The notes below the pieces were generated by a model, which saw nothing but the letters and a program-made list of their open reading frames with translations, searched no databases and had not been told where the DNA came from. 64,000 bases of DNA from Saccharina japonica (Eukaryota > Sar > Phaeophyceae > Laminariales > Laminariaceae): contig MEHQ01002284.1 in NCBI GenBank assembly GCA_008828725.1, positions 113,111 to 177,110 of the forward strand, given 5' to 3'. A program made the position numbers and the translations under genes. The first letter of the stretch is position 1. Every line of letters starts with the position of its first letter. Below are positions 11,673 through 23,618 of this stretch, one piece after another.

Positions 11673-11955
11673 ACCCCGGTGGTCTAACTGGTAGCCACGA
11701 AGCCTTTTAGGCCGGATGTCGAGGGTTCGATTCTCCCCATGGAGGTTTTTATTCTCAAATGACACCGACTGTCGAGAGCGCATATTATAGCGTGGGTAAG
11801 AAAAATTCGACGAGAGTTGACGAGGGAAGAAAGTGCTGAAATATTCTCGCGATAAAAAACGCAAAGCAAGAACCGTAGTGGGGGAGGAGGGAGAGGAGCC
11901 TACTTTGTGACCCCGGATCTGAGTTACGACTAGGTAGGGAGAAAGACGGCAGTGC
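11673..11955 (+). mobile_element. tRNA-derived SINE, copy A
   Basis: The head has an A-box-like TGGTCTAACTGG (11680-11691) and a B-box GGTTCGATTC (11724-11733), spaced as in tRNA genes, but the flanks do not fold into a full tRNA. The body shares blocks in order with copies at 37375-37660 (minus) and 54851-55133 (plus): CTGTCGAGAGCGC, TCGACGAG..GAAGAAAGTGCTGAAA, TCTCGCGATAAAAA, CCGTAGTGGGG and CCGGATCTGAGTTACGACT. A Pol III promoter plus a shared unrelated body in three dispersed copies defines a SINE. Confidence 0.8.
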
Positions 11956-12889
11956 GAAGATAATAAAAGGGATGGACAAAACAACAAAAAGAGGAAAAAG
12001 GGGCGGAGGGGGGCAAGGTGCAAGGTACTGCCCGGCTAAGACAACCGGCAGAAGGATCAGTCGCCGAAGATCTTTTAATGGGGCTAAACTACTGTACAGC
12101 ACGAACTAATATAATACATGGTCGGTGCAGCTGGAGCTATTAATACGAACACCTACCTACCTACCTACAGTAGCGCAAATGATGGGACAGCCACTGGAAT
12201 TGAAGCACGCACTGAAAGTACATGGGGGTGGATAGCGCCCCCTCCCCCGCCCCGATCAACGGGAGCTAAATATACTAATTGAAGCTGTCATCAACATGCA
12301 AGTCCGCCTCACAAGCGGTGTTTAGTAGGATGCAACCCACCCGTCATGCGACTCGCCCAACACCAGACGGCGCTACGCGCTTGGTGCTAGCAATGTTTGC
12401 CTGGTCGGCGAAAACCCGACATGCTCCGCCCCGGCATGGTAGGGTTGCGAGGGTCTATGGCCACACGACTACAGCGATTCATGAACATGAAGTACACCCC
12501 GCCCCCCCCCCGCCCCGACCCCAGCATCAAAAAGCATTTTGACCCTCGAGGACCCCGTGGCCGTCTGGAAGTTCCCCCAACGTGTCTCCGTCGTGTGTGT
12601 GGTGGTATGGCTCTTGGGGAGCCGTAACCTCGGCCACGTCTGTACAATATCAACACTATTTTCCTAGTGCAGCAGCACTATTTTCCTAGTGCAGCAGCGG
12701 CCGTGAAATACCATTATCGGACCAAGCTTCCAGTATTCCTTAGACCAGTACTCTGTTCGGTTTATCTTTAGAACTCCTCACGAGGGGAGCCTTATGCAAC
12801 GAAATATCTACCACCGGTCCCGTAAAATGCGCTTGTTACACACAGGGGGGGGGCAGAGGGGCTTCATTATCAAACGAGGAAGCCAATAA
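11956..12889. other. Intergenic, minor repeats
   Basis: No gene recognised. A 22-base unit, CACTATTTTCCTAGTGCAGCAG, is repeated twice in tandem at about 12655-12699; each unit contains a CACTA/TAGTG inverted pair. TACC repeats lie at 12152-12168. The stretch from about 12770 resembles a decayed end of the MITE family described elsewhere (CTCCTCACGAGGGGAGCC). Confidence 0.35.
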
Positions 12890-15800
12890 TGCTTGCATAG
12901 GTAACTACGATACATTTTCTCATTTCCACGTGTCGCAGCCCCCCCCCCCCCGTTGAAGGTTAGCTACATAGAAGTGTCACCCCTACCGTAGCACGCGCTT
13001 ACTTTAGCCATCGCAGAGGACCCCACGCTCTAATGGCGTTTTTGCTTTTCGTGGTTACGATACCTCACTCTTGAATTCCACTTGTCGCAAAAACCCCTAC
13101 TGAGTAAGTTTAACTGAACCAATAGCAGCCCCTTCCCGCTGCCCGCTTTGGTGCACCCTCGTGGCGGCACCAGCAATCCCCGACAAACGTGCTATGCTGC
13201 CTTGGAAAGCCCTTCGACCGCGCCAGCTTTACTTTTTTACCCTTGCGCCGCGGTTTGATAGCACGTGTGCAGGCCCCTACGTCCAAGGGGCACTTGTTGC
13301 GCCTTGCCCATTTGAGCAACTCGAAATGACCTCCAGTAGCTGCCGCTCTGCAAGTACTCCCGTCCCACGGGCACCCTTCAGCTCGAGCCCACTGCAGAAT
13401 ATCCAGACGCCCTGTGCTTGCAGCACCGGCGCATGTGTGCTCGTCCCAGGCGCACCCGTTACCCCGTGCCCATTTCAGCACCTCGACATGACCTTTCTCA
13501 GCCGCTATCCTACAGGTATTGCGATCCCACCGGCAGCCTTGACCGCGTGCCCACTGGAGTATGTCCAGGCGGCCTGCTTCGGCTGCACTGATACACGTAG
13601 TTTTGTCCCAGGGGCAGCCATTGCTCCGGGCCCATTTAAGCACCTCCAGATTGCCTGCCGCGGCTGCCTTGCTACATGTCGCATGATCCCAGTCACAACC
13701 GGCGGCGCGGGCCCACTGGAGCACATCCAGATGTCCTGCTATGGCAGCCCATGTGCATAGGCCAGGATTGTCCCAGATAGGATTTCTGCCCCGCATCCAC
13801 TTGAGGATATCAAGGTGCCCGTATCGAGCTGCCAGAGTGCTGGCCTGCCGGGGCCAGGTGCACCCTTGCTCCATCAACCACACAAGCGTATCCAGGTGCC
13901 CGTTTTTAGTAGCGTAGTTACTCACCTGCGGGTCCCAGGGGCACCCTTGAGCAATCGCCCACTGCAGCACCTCTAGATGCCCTCTAGAGGCAGCATTGAC
14001 GCACGTTTGGCGGTCCCAGCTGCAACCGTGGATTCGGGCCCACTGGAGAGTGCCGAGGTGACCACTCTCCGCAGCCTTGGAGCATACGCGGCTGTCCCAA
14101 CGGCAGTTTTCGGAACGCGCCCACTCCAAGACATCGAGACTCCCCGAACTGGCGGCCTCGATGCAAGTAAAAACGTCCCAGCCGCAGCCATGAGCTCGGG
14201 CCCACTGGAGAGTGGCGAGATGTCCACCCCCAGCAGCCTTCGAGCACGTTCGGTTATCCCACGGACAGCCTTCGGAACGTGCCCAGTGCAAGATATCGAG
14301 ATGCCCCGAACCGGCGGCTTCGCTGCAGGTAGTACCGTCCCAACTGAAGCCACGGGCCCGCGCCCACTGGAGAATGCCGAGGTGTCCACCCCCAGCCGCC
14401 TTCGAGCACGTTCGGCTATCCCATGGGCAGTTTTCGGACCATGCCCACTGCAATATATCGAGATGCCCTGAACCCGCAGCCTCGCTGCAGGTAGCGGGAC
14501 CCCAGGGGCAGTAGTTGGCCCGTGCCCACCTCAGAATTTCCATGCTGCCTCCTGCCGCGGCCGCTCTGCAAAGCACCCGGCGCCAGACACGAGTTTCGCC
14601 GAGCCCCCACCCGCACTCTCTGCCGAGTGCCCACTGGATCATGTCAAGCTTTCCCCGAGCGGCAGCCTTGAAACAAGCTCGCTCGGACAGGCCGCATCCT
14701 TTCGAATAGGCATACTGCAAAATGTCGAGGCCACAGTGTTCGACAATCTGCTCGCACACAACCGGTTTCTTTCTCAGGCCGCTGTCGAAGCTCCACCGCA
14801 GCTGAGATACCGTGGTGTCGGCCGTTATGGCTCGCGTCGCCTTCGAAAAATCCCCCCAAGCGTGCCGCCATTCCTTCGACACCCCTGCGAAAAAAGCGAA
14901 CCTCCCTGACAGTAACTCCGCCAACAGGATCAAAACGTCTCCGTTGGAGCAAATTGAAAACTCCGCGCCGAGAGGTTGTGTCTCCGTAGCTTCTGTGTTT
15001 GGCATGGTGCTCCGAGTTCTGTACGCAAGGCCGTCCGTGGCAGTGTAAGAGTTGTTGTTTTTGTGTGGAGCGTAAACCAAGCAAAGTCGATCATGGATTG
15101 ATTTGGCTAAACGGTACTGTAGATGCCCGCTTCTGCTTGGATCAAACAACAAATTTAAATACACCTAAGCAACCTAACTTTTTATGCGCGCCCCGTGGGT
15201 GGTTTGCCCTAGTGTGTCTTTCCCACCGTGCTTGGCTAGCACTAATGGCCGCTGCATTCGAATCATGCAAACACGGGTCATGGCCATGCAGACATTTAAC
15301 CCGACACAAACATGCACGGTTTTGCGTGTTTGCGCGGTTAGTCTTAGGGACTGAAAGCGGACACAAGTATGCCGTGCCACGTATAATGTGCTACAACAAT
15401 AACTTTGAAGTCAGACAGGGATGCCCACCTGCCGGTTTCTTGAGGAAGTTGTCGTTTTACGCTTTTGGCCTGAGGGGTATCCATGGCCTGCATTGGTAAC
15501 CCGCCCTGCAGACACGAGAACGGACGCTTCGAACCGCTGCGGCAGCAACACCAGCACCAATTCGGGCAGAAGCAGTTTTTTGTGTAAGGGGGCGTTGTTG
15601 TTCTAGATGAAACGTAAAGCACAAGAAATAACACATAAGGCAGTTGTCGGGACTCCTCAAATCACACGGCAAGAGGGACGCGATTCTAACCTGGTGTATT
15701 CAAATGAGCCCGAGAGGGCGATGCACCCGATATCGTATGTAGGGGGCAACACAAGCAGGTCGTGACGCAAGACATACATCAGTGTTTAGGCGGCGTGTCG

Positions 15801-15970
15801 AAGGATGTATCGGTAACCTGGCAAGGGGAGAAACATCCAACGATCCTACAAGCTAATGTAACTGTGTAGCGACCCCAAGACAACGACCAGTGCCGTCTTA
15901 TCGCTGCAGTAGTTCATTGGAGCGGTTCCTGTCATTCTCGCTTCAAGTCTGAGAGGATACCCTTCCCGCC
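12890..15970. repeat. Segmental duplication, copy 1 (with 31520-34600)
   Basis: The ankyrin-like gene at 13110-15005, its upstream flank to about 15970 and its downstream flank to about 12890 all find diverged counterparts, in the same order and orientation, at 31520-34600. Markers shared upstream include a TTCGAA.T.AGACAGGG block (about 15405 and 34033), a CAG-rich patch (15540 and 34165) and GTATCGGTAACCTGGCAAG (15808) against GCATCGGTGACCTGGCAAG (34433). Downstream both copies carry an approximately 60-base unit containing CCACGTGTCG. The two copies are about 18.6 kb apart. Confidence 0.75.
13110..15005 (-). CDS. Ankyrin-like repeat protein (brown algal/phaeovirus type), intact
   Basis: The product is 631 residues if translation begins at the ATG at 15003-15005; the frame is open for 53 codons upstream, but the paralogue at 33591 starts at the equivalent MP.T.ATE position, which decides this start. 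Residues about 15-75 (CSNGDVLILLAELLS...GVSKEWR) resemble an F-box-like helical module. From about residue 90 to 590 there are 18 repeats of roughly 26 residues with consensus GHLDILQWARAEGCPWD..TC..AA, a divergent ankyrin repeat in which Trp and a WD pair are conserved. The C-terminal 45 residues are basic and leave the repeat pattern. Such proteins bind other proteins; with an F-box-like N-terminus a substrate-receptor role in ubiquitin ligation is conceivable but unproven. There is no intron. Similar genes occur in Ectocarpus and its virus EsV-1 (from memory). No signal peptide or membrane segment is seen. Confidence 0.85.
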   Translation of the reverse strand: MPNTEATETQPLGAEFSICSNGDVLILLAELLSGRFAFFAGVSKEWRHAWGDFSKATRAITADTTVSQLRWSFDSGLRKKPVVCEQIVEHCGLDILQYAYSKGCGLSERACFKAAARGKLDMIQWALGRECGWGLGETRVWRRVLCRAAAAGGSMEILRWARANYCPWGPATCSEAAGSGHLDILQWAWSENCPWDSRTCSKAAGGGHLGILQWARARGFSWDGTTCSEAAGSGHLDILHWARSEGCPWDNRTCSKAAGGGHLATLQWARAHGCGWDVFTCIEAASSGSLDVLEWARSENCRWDSRVCSKAAESGHLGTLQWARIHGCSWDRQTCVNAASRGHLEVLQWAIAQGCPWDPQVSNYATKNGHLDTLVWLMEQGCTWPRQASTLAARYGHLDILKWMRGRNPIWDNPGLCTWAAIAGHLDVLQWARAAGCDWDHATCSKAAAAGNLEVLKWARSNGCPWDKTTCISAAEAGRLDILQWARGQGCRWDRNTCRIAAEKGHVEVLKWARGNGCAWDEHTCAGAASTGRLDILQWARAEGCPWDGSTCRAAATGGHFELLKWARRNKCPLDVGACTRAIKPRRKGKKVKLARSKGFPRQHSTFVGDCWCRHEGAPKRAAGRGCYWFS

Positions 15971-15998
15971 AATTAATTTCACGCTAAGTTGAAACAAT

Positions 15999-17094
15999 GA
16001 CGCGCGCTACGATAGGAGTAGTGAGTTTTGGCTGAAATGTGTTCTGAATGACGGGGGGGGGGGGGCTCCTTAGGGCCCGTATTAACGAAGACAGCAAAAA
16101 TTCAATTTGGAAAATAAAATCCTATTTGAATGTGATTTCGCTAAAAAAAAAGTGGTTTGCGTCCTATGGGGAATAGTGAATTGCTCGTTCAAATATTTAT
16201 TAAATCGAAAAAACGCAGCATGCGTCACAGCGCCCAGGTGAAAAAAATCGACGAGAGGAGACGAGAGGGAAAGCATGCGTCGACGCGTGCGCGCCGCCGC
16301 CAGCATACTTTTGCTTTTGACCGCCCAGGCTAGGAAGCTATCGCTCTCAGGGTCTCGTGGGTGGGCGTAGGGATCCCTGGAACGCCACGGGCGAGATAGG
16401 AGCGGCGATTGTGTTATCGAAGTCTTGAGCGTATCATGCTGTTTTTGGGTCGATCGCTCGGTTTTTGATCGGGTTGGAGCATCGAGCTGGTTGAAAAGTT
16501 GGGATTGCGACCGCCATGATTGGTTTTGAGGCGCCACCGCCGCGGTACGCTGTGCTATTGTCTATAGGCGTGGGCGCGGCTGTTGTCCCGGTGGCCTCGG
16601 GTTGTGGTTCACGTGTTGTCGCCTCGGTCGTGGTCATCGATGCCACCAAGAAAGGACCAGATTGTACCGGGGGCGTTTGCCCACCGTGGACATGCCGGTC
16701 CAAGTCGGGCCAACTCCTCAATTTGATTTGAATTCTTTGGAAAAGAAGGTCCTGGGACCTTCTTGGCTTTTTCGTCCGATTCAAATTGATTAGACCCCAA
16801 GATCCTAATCTTTGGTGCTGGTGCGTGTGTTGACCAATGAAAAGCGTATTTGAATTTTATTTTTTCCAAATTGAATTTATTTCATACTCGTTAAAACGGG
16901 CCCTTAAGCCAAATGCGTCGGGATTTCATTATTGTGATGCAGTGTGTTTCGTTGTATACGTGGGGCATGGGATTGTACACCGGGTAAAACTTTTGTTGTC
17001 CTCCGAAACCATTTTTTTACTTACTGTTAGTATAGACCTCCTGAAGCGAGGAGCCTTATAACAAGAACGGTGCACCTCTACGGTAGCATGCGTC
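15999..17094 (+). mobile_element. Hairpin-ended MITE, interrupted by a Harbinger-like element
   Basis: Left end GACGCGCGCTACGATAGG (about 16001) and right end GTGCACCTCTACGGTAGC (about 17070-17090) are the inverted termini of the MITE family found about a dozen times in this window. The interior TTCTGAATGACGGGG...GGCTCC and GACCTCCTGAAGCGAGGAGC blocks also match other copies. The copy is split by an 831-bp insertion at 16073-16903. Confidence 0.7.
16073..16903. mobile_element. PIF/Harbinger-like non-autonomous element (831 bp, TTA target duplication)
   Basis: The ends are inverted repeats of about 70 bases: GGGCCCGTATTAACGA at 16073 and its counterpart TCGTTAAAACGGGCCC ending at 16903, each followed inward by an AATTCAATTTGGAAAA-type block. 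TTA stands directly on both sides (16070-16072 and 16904-16906), and the flanking MITE sequence resumes on each side, so the insertion boundaries are well defined. A 3-bp TTA duplication with GGG/GGC-starting termini is the signature of PIF/Harbinger elements (Tourist-like MITEs). No DDE transposase is visible inside. Confidence 0.78.
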
Positions 17095-17113
17095 CGATAG
17101 GCTAGTACTTAGG

Positions 17114-17402
17114 TGGTTGCCGGCGTGACGGTACGTGGTCGTCAGAGGTTATCGGAGGTGCTTCCCCGGGTTTCCTACGTGGTATGGATATTGCGACGGG
17201 TATATAGGGTACGGTTGCTTTCTGCTGGAGACATCGCGCACGATAGACACTCTGTCCATGGTTGCCGGGGTGAAGATACGTGGTCGTCAGGGGTGATTCG
17301 GGGTGCTTCCCGGGTTTCCTCTAAGGGCGTGGATATTACGATGGATATGTGTAGGATACGGTTGCTTGCTGCTGCAGACATCGCGCACAACAGACACTCT
17401 GT
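17114..17402 (+). repeat. Tandem duplication, two ~146-base units
   Basis: GGTTGCCGG.GTGA...ACGTGGTCGTCAG begins at 17114 and again at 17260. The units share CTTCCC.GGGTTTCCT, GGATATT.CGA, GGATACGGTTGCTT-like and GACATCGCGCACA..AGACACTCTGTC blocks in order at roughly 85 percent identity. No coding frame is conserved between them. Confidence 0.85.
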
Positions 17403-20400
17403 CACCAGGACCATCAGCAGTAGCCTGCCTACAATTCAGCCTGATCTACTGCAGTAATGCATTGCGGGTCTCTTTAATGCGTATGTCGGCCGGGTGACAG
17501 TCTCACTCAGGTTCGTCGGTGATGCCGGCCTATTGCTGAGGGGCGCGATGCACCTAGAACATACCTCTGCACAATTCGAGAGACAAGGCCGTCACTCAAG
17601 AACGTTTGAGTTCGAGCCTACAGTAGTGGGTAGGTTTTGGGTTCTCCCTGGTTGGTATCTGGCCATCGATGGCAGAACTGCAAGAAATGGTACTGGCGTT
17701 GATATCGGGTACACCTGCTGCACAAGGTCGGTGCCACACGTGTAGTGTGTCTGGCACGAGAAACACGAGCCAACACAAACGTAGATACTGCGGTTCCTGA
17801 AAGGCGTTTGAACTCTGGCTACCGAAGAATTCAGGTTCAGCAACAGATCGCGTCCTGGATTACAAAACTATGCTACTAACGGCGTACAGGTCGAGGGGTC
17901 ATGAAGAACGGAATCCCAGCGGGTAGCCGGCCAGCAAATGCTTAAGACAGTCTCGTGAATTTCAGTTGACCCATATTTGGCTGCTCAAGATTGCATCTAA
18001 AGTTTGCCTGCGCTCAGTTACTAAACAAATTCGAGCTCGCTTCAGGGGAGGCGACGACACTGCTTGGCGAATTTGTGTCTTGACCTCTCTCAATTTTCTC
18101 TGAATATCTCCCTACTTCGGCTAGTAATAGTGCCTATGCGCGAAGGCTTACAGTCCCCCATCTTTATCTTGTCACGTGTTTCACAAATGCGAAGACGGTC
18201 CACCGCCAACACTGAATACGATGAGTTTGGACCGGCATCACAGGTCCTACAATCGACTCGAAAAATGTTGCCGATTAACATTCTGTACCAAACGTCCAAA
18301 ACAATACACAAGATAGACCAACATTCAAGTACGAGAGTGGGGCGACGCAGCCCACAGCGGAATGCATGTGCCATACAGTACTTCCTCGAACTGCTGTACA
18401 GTAGTACAGTAGTGCTACAGTAATGCTTACTGTACCGGTTGTATATGTGCGCCGTACAGCAGTAGTACCTTCTCAGATTACGTCGTTCATTTGCGTCCAG
18501 TATATCATGGCATGCCCATACGACTGCGGTGCAGCACGCGCACTGGATTCACTGCGGCTGTATACCGATAACATACAGTAGATACGTCTAACAGTCTTCG
18601 CAATATTTGTGGGGTGCAACAGTATTGGCACTACTGTAAGCACACGCACCACACCGTGCCCATCTGTTTTCTCGGGGAGTGGTGTTGTAAGACGCCCTTA
18701 CGTCTGACTGGCTGGCTAGGTAGCTAGCTGACCCCTTATCGCGATGGTGGGGAAAACAATAGATGTACGCTTCACAACACGCACGGCCACCCAAAACGAG
18801 CGGAAAACACAAGCTCATCAGCTTCAGTACGCACAAACAAGGCCACGAACATGTTTGAGCTATGAGATACAATCGACGGAAGTAAGGAGGTTACCGTGGA
18901 CTCAAACGTTTGCGCATCTTTTTAAGGTGCCATGTTTGGAGAGTCTCTCATCGTAAATTCCTCATCGTAAATTCCGCACTCCGAGAAAAGGCACAAATAA
19001 AAGGTTCGGCTGGCCAACTCAGCGACAAACGCATGTGTTCTCACGTTTGCAGCAAGAACCCCCGCCTCCGTCGCGTTCCGGTTCGGTCGCACATTCTACC
19101 TTTTCAGTCTTATCCAGATCGTCGACACATATCAGTAGGCCACGTTTATCTACCAATAAAAGTCACGTTTTGTCGGTTACTTAAGAGTAATAGGTTCGCG
19201 GGGGGCCGTAACGGCGTCTACTGACAAACATTTAAGGTGCCCTTTGTACTATAGTGACCCATATACCTACGTAAGCAGTTGGGATCCTGTTTGTAGTTGG
19301 ATGTACGGAAGTAGCATCATAAGCCTTTGTTGCATACGATACGTATATATTACGAGCTGCAAGAAGAGTACTGCACTGCTGTTGCAGACAGACACAGCCA
19401 CAGCAGCAGTCTTTGCTGCACAATTTTATTGTAACGTAGTACTGTAGTGGTCTAAGACTACAGTGGATCAGAAGCAACAAGCCCGCCACCTGGGGCTAGT
19501 CGAGGGCTACCAATGGCTCTGTACTGCACGGCTTGTAATGCCGAGTGGACTACTGTATTTCGGTGCGTATCATGTGGATGTGTACGTAGGCACTTGTGTA
19601 TAGCTGCCGACAAGGGCTGATCCCAGTGGTACAAAGGGCGCCTGCGTATGCATGAACGGGTGGTATCACAGCTCCACAGTGGTTCAACAGAGAAGAACCT
19701 GATGTGAACAACGACACATTCGGTGTTATCAACCGCGTCTACCAACGTGGGAGGATCATGCTGCACCCGTGACGTGCGACGCCTTGCATTCCGACTCGGA
19801 CACCTACTTGTCGTATATTCCCCAATCAAGAATGTGACCGTTGCTGTATTCGTCATTTTTTTACCGTCAAGTTTCATCTCTGAAGCCCCAAGATGATTTT
19901 CACTTCGCTTTTACTGCAATAAAACTGCACACAGTGCATGAAACTCGTAGATACCTGCGCGGTAACGCCCGTCCTCTGAAAATGCAGTAGCGCCGCGAGG
20001 CAGGGCTAGACGTATCAGCCACGGAAAGGTAGACGAAGCACGTCGAAATCTCGGAGAGGGCGGACGAAGAACTGAAGTCGATCCCCAACCAAGACCTGGA
20101 CTCGTAAACAAAATGACAAATATACGTTACAAAAATGTGCGGTGTGACCTGATATAATGCGGCCCAACCTCAACCAATGAGCTCCAACGCGTTTGGATGA
20201 CCTGTTAAAAGTACATAAATACCTGATACGCAGAATCGCTGCACGGGGAATGGCCAGCACGTATGAATGTACAATACTATACATCAAATGCGTCCAATAT
20301 ACTCTGTACATCACGTGCAAAGTACAATGATAAGGACTTGAATATACCTGGTATGAAATATCAATGAAGAAAGTTCCAAGTGAGCACCCGACAGCACCAG

Positions 20401-22727
20401 ACAATCCTACCCTCTCGCTTTCATTTCAGAGGTGATACTCGTAGTGGTGAGGGTCGCAAGTATCATGCAAAAATATGACCAGATATCCAGGACATACCGT
20501 CAGAAAATCGTGACCCCATGAGCAAAGCCTCGAGATGCATACATACTACTCTACTGTAGCACAGTATGAGCACAAAGTCTGAAACATAAAACAGTCCGTT
20601 GAGCATATAAGATAACGGGGTTTCAGCGTTCCGGTGTGATGCGAGGCGTGGGGGCAGGGCCTGCATCCACATACCTTCATGGGGATAGTAAAACTGCCAT
20701 CCCTTGCTAGTATGCGGCAGGTTGTCTGATATTAGACGTGTACCGGAAAATTATGACTAAAGCGTGTCGGGAACCAAGATCCTACGACATAGAGGTAGAG
20801 GGGGGTGCAAGTTCTTGAGCTTGTGTGGGTTAATTGATGCTGACACAAGAGGGACACTGTACCTCAACGCATACACATACTATAGTACCAAAGCATAACA
20901 AACACGCGGTCCTCAATACGAGTATGGATCATGCAAATACCGAGGGTGGCCTTGTACTGTAGTAGAGTAGTTAACACGCGAAGTTGGTAGTTTTGTCCTG
21001 GATGGCCGTAAACATCGCGGGTAGTCCAAGAGTCTAGTGATACGTGTTCGCTGTAGCTGACTTGTTGTCGTAACGTGGGAGACGATGATCGTGTTCGATG
21101 CAACCAGCTCGCGCATGAATGGTATATCGTACAAACGCATTGGGTCCTCGAGAACGCTGTACTGTAGTACTATGCGTGATAGTGAAGAGCTTCCACACTG
21201 TCCTCATATATCTGCACAAATTTAAACTACGTAAGGAAATGTGAACTACAGTACAGTAACTCAACACATAAGTCATGGAGTATGTGCCGCTTCTTGGCTC
21301 GTGTGTCCTATTGCACATAGTGCGTTGTATCCCGACTCACAAGACGAGAGTAAAACCACCGGTTGCTTGTTCGAAACTTGACGCAACCCCGGTCCCCCTG
21401 CAAACATGTACAAGTAACCTGAAACGCAGCGGGAGTTGTTAGGGTCGTCGCTGTGGCTTGCATCACAATACCGTGAAGTGCGACAAGCTTCGAGCGCCTC
21501 ACACAGATACCCAGCGCTCACTTAAGACAGCGGGGTACATTATTCGAGGCCAGGGTATATGTTCACCTCACCCCTCGGGTTGCTCATCGCCCGGGTTAGC
21601 TGATTTACGGATTAGGCAATACAAACAGCGAATAGCCCGTCTTTAGACAAACAAGACTTCCCACAAACTCTTGGTACATAGAGCAATGGCACGCCATATA
21701 GGGGCGGTGTCTTAGTTTACGAGTCCCTCACGCGAGGAGCTCTCACAAAAACAACATGGCTTCGAAAACGTATTTTCGTGCAGCCCGAACAATATTTATA
21801 TGCGCTACTACTGTAGTCTTCAACCAAGTATACTAGTGGCTGTAGTAAACGTAATACACTAACCGTTAGGACTGGCGCTACGACAGGGGGTACTTACATT
21901 TTTACTACCGGGTTTTGGCCACTCGGACGAGTGGCTCCGAATCTAGCTGATAATTGGACCTAAACAAACTTTGTTGGCGTTGCGTAACAAAACTTCCAAC
22001 GGCGTTGCATATATAACAACAAAAAATACATAAAAGGTTATGAGTACAACACAGTAAAGCAGCGACTCAGCCGAGTGGCTCTGTGCAGGTGAAAAACAAG
22101 CATCTATACATGACCCCCCTACCGTAGCACCAGTCTTAGGTGCTCATTTGAGACGCTTAACCGGTCGTAAAATATCGAACCAAAGAGTGCAAACCCTACC
22201 GTGCGAGTTCCAGGTCCAAGGATTGTCGAGTGCCTGATGTGTTGCTTACCGATCTGTTGTCGGCTACACCGTGTCGCTGCGGAATGGCGCTCGCAGGGTT
22301 GCCTTGGTTGGTATCCAGGGAGTGACATCCAGGCTATCACGGCACACCTGCATTCCTAAAAACAGAGAAACACGGCACAGATCATGCATTGCGTTTGGGT
22401 CACGACCCCTGCTACGGCGGGGGGGTCACTTATACAAGTCCATTGATTTCAGCCGCTCAGGGCCACTCCGCCAAGCAACAACTCTGATCGTTTGCAGTCT
22501 TACGTCGCTTTACCGTTTTTCTGGCTCCGCGATGGGCACCGACGTGGTGTTACTTATTGCACTGCCGCCAATACACCACAATGTTGTATTGTTTGTTGTT
22601 TAGTCACAAAACCATTGCCCTGGGTGTGGCCCACAGTATATACGTTAGTCTAACTCGGGGTAGCCTCCGTACCGTAGCACCAGTCTCACCAGGCAGGAAT
22701 GCCTTGGTCTAGGAAATAGCTATGGAG
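17403..22727. other. Long intergenic stretch, no gene supported
   Basis: No reading frame here has convincing coding character. Short palindromic GTAC/CTGTAG-type motifs (for example 18388-18425, CTGTACAGTAGTACAGTAG) are common. Decayed MITE ends with CTACCGTAGCACCAGTC occur at about 22118-22140 and 22672-22690, and a GAGTCCCTCACGCGAGGAGC block at about 21721. Otherwise I see nothing. Confidence 0.35.
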
Positions 22728-23208
22728 CTAATAAGCTTGCACCCCGTCGGCGAAGGAACCGACTCGTAGACGTCGTGTTTCGGCATTACTCCGAAGCTTG
22801 AGCTGACGCCATGACTTCCCTGTGGCCTGGTGGCGTGCATGAGACTCCACGTGTATTGCTGCAGGTGTGTCGAGGGGCAGGTGGTAGACAATGTATGTGT
22901 AGGCGGCAGTCGACGGATATATCACGGTTACGTTGGCCGATTCGGGCTCCATGACGTAGGCTCCGAATTGCCCCAGTTGGCGTGCAATTGTGTTCACGTT
23001 TGCCACTTTGTATGGTCGACTACTAAGGTCGCTATCACTTTCCTGGTCGCTGTCGAGCATATGTGGCCCCATTTCGGCTGCCACCGGTGTATGGTCCGGC
23101 ATCTGCGTTTTTAAATCGGCACCCCCTCCTGCGTACCAAGCGAGGTAGATGACGACTTCAAAACGGCAAAATAAAGTTTCATCGTCGTTGTCGGTCAAGG
23201 GTAATGCG
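22728..23208 (-). CDS. Hypothetical protein, possible terminal exon
   Basis: A minus-strand open frame of about 160 codons ends at 22728. It has no ATG near its 5' end, but at 23209-23211 it is preceded by a pyrimidine tract and CAG (CTCTTCCTGTTCAG), a good 3' splice acceptor, which would make this an internal or terminal exon starting at 23208. The predicted product mixes hydrophobic stretches (FEVVIYLAWYAGGG) with an acidic Ser/Asp patch (about residues 50-60) and a basic C-terminus. I recognise no domain. A 105-codon frame upstream (23619-23936, same strand) could supply the first exon: a GT within CAGCAGTACTC near 23705 would join in phase, but is a weak donor. It may also be non-coding. 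Confidence 0.33.
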
Positions 23209-23618
23209 CTGAACAGGAAGAGTCACGAACAGCGTCAAAATTCCTCATAATGTATATTTTGCTTGAGCATCGATAGGGCCTAAGCGACGATACCACAGTA
23301 TTCAGCTGGGACCTGCTCGGACGTTGGCGTCTTCGGTCAGCAGTTTCCAAAGGATTGTGTCCATGCCTTAAACACTATGGTCTGCTCTTGGCGATACATT
23401 TTCTCCCTTTGATGTCAGCACAGGAACTTAACATTTCACCATGTCTGCGCCGTAGTAAGCCCGGCGGCGACAGCAGATTGCGACCAAGGCCAGGTGCCAA
23501 CAAAGCAGTTATGTTCACCTCTGGCTGTGTGCTTGCGGTCGTTGTCGACGTCTATGCTTAGCTTCGCCGTGGCCGTGTCGGACCATTCGCACAATCCGGT
23601 TCCGTAAAAATCAGTCGG

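Noticed and set aside
11673-11745. tRNA gene
   Set aside because: A and B boxes are present but no acceptor stem or anticodon arm can be formed, and the body repeats in other copies, so it is a SINE head.
13161-14709. Plus-strand frames of 100-200 codons opposite the ankyrin-like gene
   Set aside because: They are antisense shadows of the repetitive minus-strand gene, appearing at every repeat; the same is true of 32072-32893.
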